Below are positions 6,536-8,937 of a stretch of DNA of 8,937 nt, in pieces. Location of the stretch: NCBI GenBank assembly GCA_021107195.1, contig JAIOTF010000119.1:1-8937 (forward strand). The letters run 5' to 3'. The notes under the pieces were generated by a model. It worked only from the letters and a program-made list of their open reading frames with translations, did not search any database and was not told where the DNA came from. The DNA comes from Anaerolineaceae bacterium (GTDB lineage Bacteria; Chloroflexota; Anaerolineae; Anaerolineales; Anaerolineaceae). The position numbers and the translations under genes are program-made. Positions within the stretch are counted from its first letter, which is position 1; each line of letters starts with the position of its first letter.

Positions 6536-8791
6536 TTACCACCAGACCAGGGGTTTAATCGTCTGCCAGTCGGGATCTGTGAGGCTCATCGTCTCGCCAT
6601 CTTCAAATTCAACTGTGTCAGGGGTGATGCGTTTGATCCATTTGCCGCACAGGTTGGAGAGGGTTTCGGCCAGATCAATGTTTTCATACAGACGGTCTGG
6701 GTAGAAATGAACCTGATCTTGTTGCAGATCGATTCCCACAGCATCCAGCATTTTGGTGTCGCGCATAAACACATATTGATGATAAGGATCATCATAGGGA
6801 TTATTAAAGAGATCGGCGTCTTCATACTGTGCCCGGCTCAGCACATCTTCATACTGCTCTAGTTCGTAGTATTTCACAAAGTGACTGATACCGCCTTCAT
6901 CTGGATCAAAGACAGGTTTGCCATCGCGCCATTTACTGCAGAGGGCGACCTTTTTAACACGAGGAAGAATCACTTCTTCGAAATGCTCCCCCATTTCGAC
7001 CAGGATGTACTTGCGATGACCACCGTCGGCACGGTTTAGTTTCATCACGGCGTGAGCGGTGGTGCCTGATCCAGCAAAGAAATCAAGTACTATTGATTCA
7101 TCATCATCATAAGTTATTGAATCAACAATATCCGCAACGGAATTTAAGGATTTAGGGTATGGAAAAGTGTTTACTTCACCAAATAAGTTGGTTAATAAAG
7201 TGGTTCCATGAGTACCTGCATTATATTTTGAATCAAACCAATTACTAGTTGCTTTGACTCTCTCTATTGAAACTAATTCGAATATTGCAGGCCCGTTTTT
7301 TCCTATTCGTCCTTTTAGAAGGTCGTTTTCAATGGCTTTAGCTCCAGAGGCATAAGATTTCCTCCAAACACGTTCTTGATTTTTACTGTCTATAGGATAT
7401 ACGCGGACAAAACCTTCATCGGTTGATTCTTTGGGATAATCATCTCCTTTAGGTGGATTTTCAATACCCTTGATAGCTCCGGTATCTGCATCTACTAATA
7501 TTGCATAAAAACTATTTGGCCTTCCATATCGGAAATTGTTCCTCGCTGTTCCGGTTCTCATGAATGGTCTCTGATTAGATTTGTCTTTTTTGCGAGGGAC
7601 TCGAACAAAATCTGTTGTCTTGGGGGTCACTAGAATTGCGTATTCATGAGTTCTTGAAAGATTTGCTTTCGGCGAACCTTGAGGGTGGTGATTTACAACA
7701 ATAATATTTATATCTTGGTTAGGAAATTTTGCTTTAAGCAATTCAACAACATTTACCATTTCGAAGTCATCAACTGCAATAACTAATGCACTTTCACCTT
7801 TTAGTAAATAGGTCGACACAAAATCAATTCGGTTTTCAATTAATGTTATCCAAGAAGAACTTCTATAGTTATTTACATACAATATTTCAGAGCCATCAGC
7901 ATTATATGGAGGATCAATATAGACTGTTTTCACTCTTCTTCGAAACTTGGGTAGCATTGTGTTCAACGATTGGTAGTTTTCACTACGCACCAACCAGCCA
8001 TCAAGGGAAGCATCAAGATCTTCAAAACATGCCAAGATTTCCAACTCGATGTCAGGGAAGTGGCGGGTGTCGAGGGGCAAGTGTTGAAATTGGATGTTGG
8101 CTGGCGCGCCGGTGTGATCCTGATCAGTGACAAGGTCCACCTTGAATTCTTTTTCGATCATGCTCAGGGCTTGCCATTCTTCGAGTTGGGCGGCCATGCC
8201 GGGGTGGGCTCTAAGCTTTTCCCAGAGATCCGCGGCGGGCAGGATATGATCCAGAGTAATGATGTAATGGCTGTTGCGCACGAATTTGGGTTTGTTCCAG
8301 ACTTTTACCAGTTCGTCTTCAAACTGGCTGATGAAGTCGATCACTTTGAAGGCAATCTCTTTGAGGGTCTGCAGCTGTGCCAGGCGTTCGGCTTCCCAGA
8401 CATTCTTGCCGGCAAACAGGTATTGGTACATCCACAGTTCAAACTGCTCCTGCAGGAAGGCACGGGCGTTCTTGTTGATGAAGTAATCCACCTCACTTTG
8501 TTTTTCAAAGACGCGCATGGCCTGATTCAGGGTTTCATCATCCAGCTCATGACCGGCGCGGCGCGTTGACCGCAGAATGTCATCTACCTTGGTTACGCGG
8601 CCGCGTTCCGAGTAAGCAACATCAAAGACCAGGGTGCCATCCTGAGCAGCTTCGCGGAAATCAAAGATGACTTTGCGTTTCTCGTTAGCTTTCTTCAATT
8701 TCATTTTGCTGGCATCAAAAAAGAACTTGACGTCATTAACTTCAATTTTGAGACTGTTGAATATGCGGTCGGTTTTGACATAGTACAGCAT
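6536..8791 (-). CDS. mod: Type III-like site-specific DNA adenine methyltransferase (Mod), probably 5'-truncated
   Basis: This is a 751-residue methyltransferase of the beta class. The catalytic motif IV DPPYN (293-297, in VKTVYIDPPYN) precedes the S-adenosylmethionine motif I DFFAGSGT (570-577). DPPY-type enzymes of this order methylate adenine N6. The region between these motifs (300-560) should hold the target-recognition domain. Residues 1-270 are a family-specific N-terminal part and 600-751 a C-terminal domain ending in PLVWW. It would protect host DNA and give the recognition specificity for Res, encoded 4 bases downstream. The ATG at 8791 is the first ATG, GTG or TTG after an upstream in-frame TAG (8846-8848), with only a weak GGA before it. 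Family-like sequence (VLFWKTH) continues upstream of the ATG, so the usual long N-terminal domain seems lost. A segment covering residues about 272-570 is markedly AT-rich. The methyltransferase core is complete; activity of the shortened protein is uncertain. Confidence 0.85.
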   Translation of the reverse strand: MLYYVKTDRIFNSLKIEVNDVKFFFDASKMKLKKANEKRKVIFDFREAAQDGTLVFDVAYSERGRVTKVDDILRSTRRAGHELDDETLNQAMRVFEKQSEVDYFINKNARAFLQEQFELWMYQYLFAGKNVWEAERLAQLQTLKEIAFKVIDFISQFEDELVKVWNKPKFVRNSHYIITLDHILPAADLWEKLRAHPGMAAQLEEWQALSMIEKEFKVDLVTDQDHTGAPANIQFQHLPLDTRHFPDIELEILACFEDLDASLDGWLVRSENYQSLNTMLPKFRRRVKTVYIDPPYNADGSEILYVNNYRSSSWITLIENRIDFVSTYLLKGESALVIAVDDFEMVNVVELLKAKFPNQDINIIVVNHHPQGSPKANLSRTHEYAILVTPKTTDFVRVPRKKDKSNQRPFMRTGTARNNFRYGRPNSFYAILVDADTGAIKGIENPPKGDDYPKESTDEGFVRVYPIDSKNQERVWRKSYASGAKAIENDLLKGRIGKNGPAIFELVSIERVKATSNWFDSKYNAGTHGTTLLTNLFGEVNTFPYPKSLNSVADIVDSITYDDDESIVLDFFAGSGTTAHAVMKLNRADGGHRKYILVEMGEHFEEVILPRVKKVALCSKWRDGKPVFDPDEGGISHFVKYYELEQYEDVLSRAQYEDADLFNNPYDDPYHQYVFMRDTKMLDAVGIDLQQDQVHFYPDRLYENIDLAETLSNLCGKWIKRITPDTVEFEDGETMSLTDPDWQTIKPLVWW
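7080..7975 (-). other. AT-rich segment inside mod (catalytic core and target-recognition region)
   Basis: Hand counts over thirteen of the fifteen 60-base blocks of this segment give 28-43% G+C. The blocks just outside give 58% (7021-7080) and 55% (8041-8100). The change is abrupt at both ends. The segment encodes Mod residues about 272-570, from just before DPPYN to the DFFAGSGT motif. The reading frame is unbroken. This is the pattern expected if a specificity cassette had been replaced by recombination with a more AT-rich allele. Confidence 0.65.
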
Positions 8792-8845
8792 GTGAGTTTT
8801 CCAGAAGAGGACAGCAATAACGAATACAGGATTTTTCGCACAAAA
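8792..8845 (-). pseudogene. Remnant of the lost 5' part of mod
   Basis: In frame with mod and upstream of its ATG, eighteen codons are open after the TAG at 8846-8848, with no ATG, GTG or TTG among them. The last seven residues before the ATG, VLFWKTH, followed by MLYYVKT, resemble the V-x-L-H-W-A-N-x-D-Q-Y-Y-x-K-T stretch that I recall from full-length relatives of this methyltransferase. In those proteins several hundred residues precede it. Codons further upstream no longer resemble the family. Both the resemblance and the family length are from memory and need an alignment. Confidence 0.45.
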
Positions 8846-8853
8846 CTAAGGGG

Positions 8854-8915
8854 AAATGTGTCTATAAGCAAAAGCAATTTTTCGTATTAGCAGTTTTTCA
8901 TTAATAGACACATTT
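8854..8915. repeat. 62-base element with perfect 12-base inverted ends
   Basis: AAATGTGTCTAT (8854-8865) is repeated as its exact reverse complement ATAGACACATTT (8904-8915), with 38 AT-rich bases between. No clear flanking target duplication is seen. A T-run follows the right arm, so on the plus strand it could also act as a terminator-like stem. It lies just upstream of the truncated start of mod. It may be a miniature inverted-repeat element, the ends of an insertion sequence left after deletion, or an operator for the operon. Confidence 0.55.
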
Positions 8916-8937
8916 TTGTACTATCTTTTAGGGATGA

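Noticed and set aside
5929..6558. Long plus-strand open frame of 209 codons opposite the start of res
   Set aside because: It lies wholly antisense to the helicase N-terminal region, whose motifs are clear, and has no recognisable domain or ribosome binding site. It is a shadow of the res codon pattern.
7970..8569. Plus-strand open frame of 199 codons opposite mod
   Set aside because: It is antisense to the clearly coding mod 5' region. Its translation has no family signature and it ends where the coding composition of mod dictates.

Overview
The window looks like an accessory (defence-type) stretch of a bacterial chromosome. No rRNA, tRNA, CRISPR array or transposase gene is visible. Protein style (an HPP-family membrane protein, a polyferredoxin membrane protein, a long-form Mod/Res pair) and mixed base composition suggest an anaerobic or sediment bacterium, possibly Chloroflexota/Anaerolineae. 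That assignment is an impression, not a proof. TGA ends three of the intact genes and TGG is used for Trp, so the standard code applies.

Plus strand, 1-1440: the C-terminal part of an HPP-family integral membrane protein runs off the left edge. A 135-base gap with a GTTAGGC-type hairpin follows, then a complete 338-residue membrane protein with two [4Fe-4S] motifs (NapH/CcoG-like polyferredoxin). Positions 1441-1864 carry no convincing gene. This stretch separates the plus-strand genes from a convergent minus-strand operon and holds several small hairpins.

Minus strand, 8791 down to 1865: one tightly packed operon. Its order is a type III-like adenine methyltransferase (mod), a type III-like restriction helicase-nuclease (res), a GNAT acetyltransferase broken by a single in-frame TGA, a DUF6884-type protein, and a GIY-YIG-like nuclease. 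Three of the four junctions are 1 to 4 bases long, which implies co-transcription and translational coupling. Mod would methylate host DNA and Res would cleave unmodified DNA in complex with Mod. The last two genes form their own coupled pair and may be a second effector module attached to the restriction system.

Three features suggest recent change. The mod gene carries a sharply bounded AT-rich segment covering the catalytic core and target-recognition region, as if that cassette had been exchanged. Recognisable family homology continues upstream of the first usable mod start codon and then stops, so the gene looks 5'-truncated. Just beyond that point lies a 62-base element with perfect 12-base inverted ends, possibly the scar of the event that removed the 5' part.
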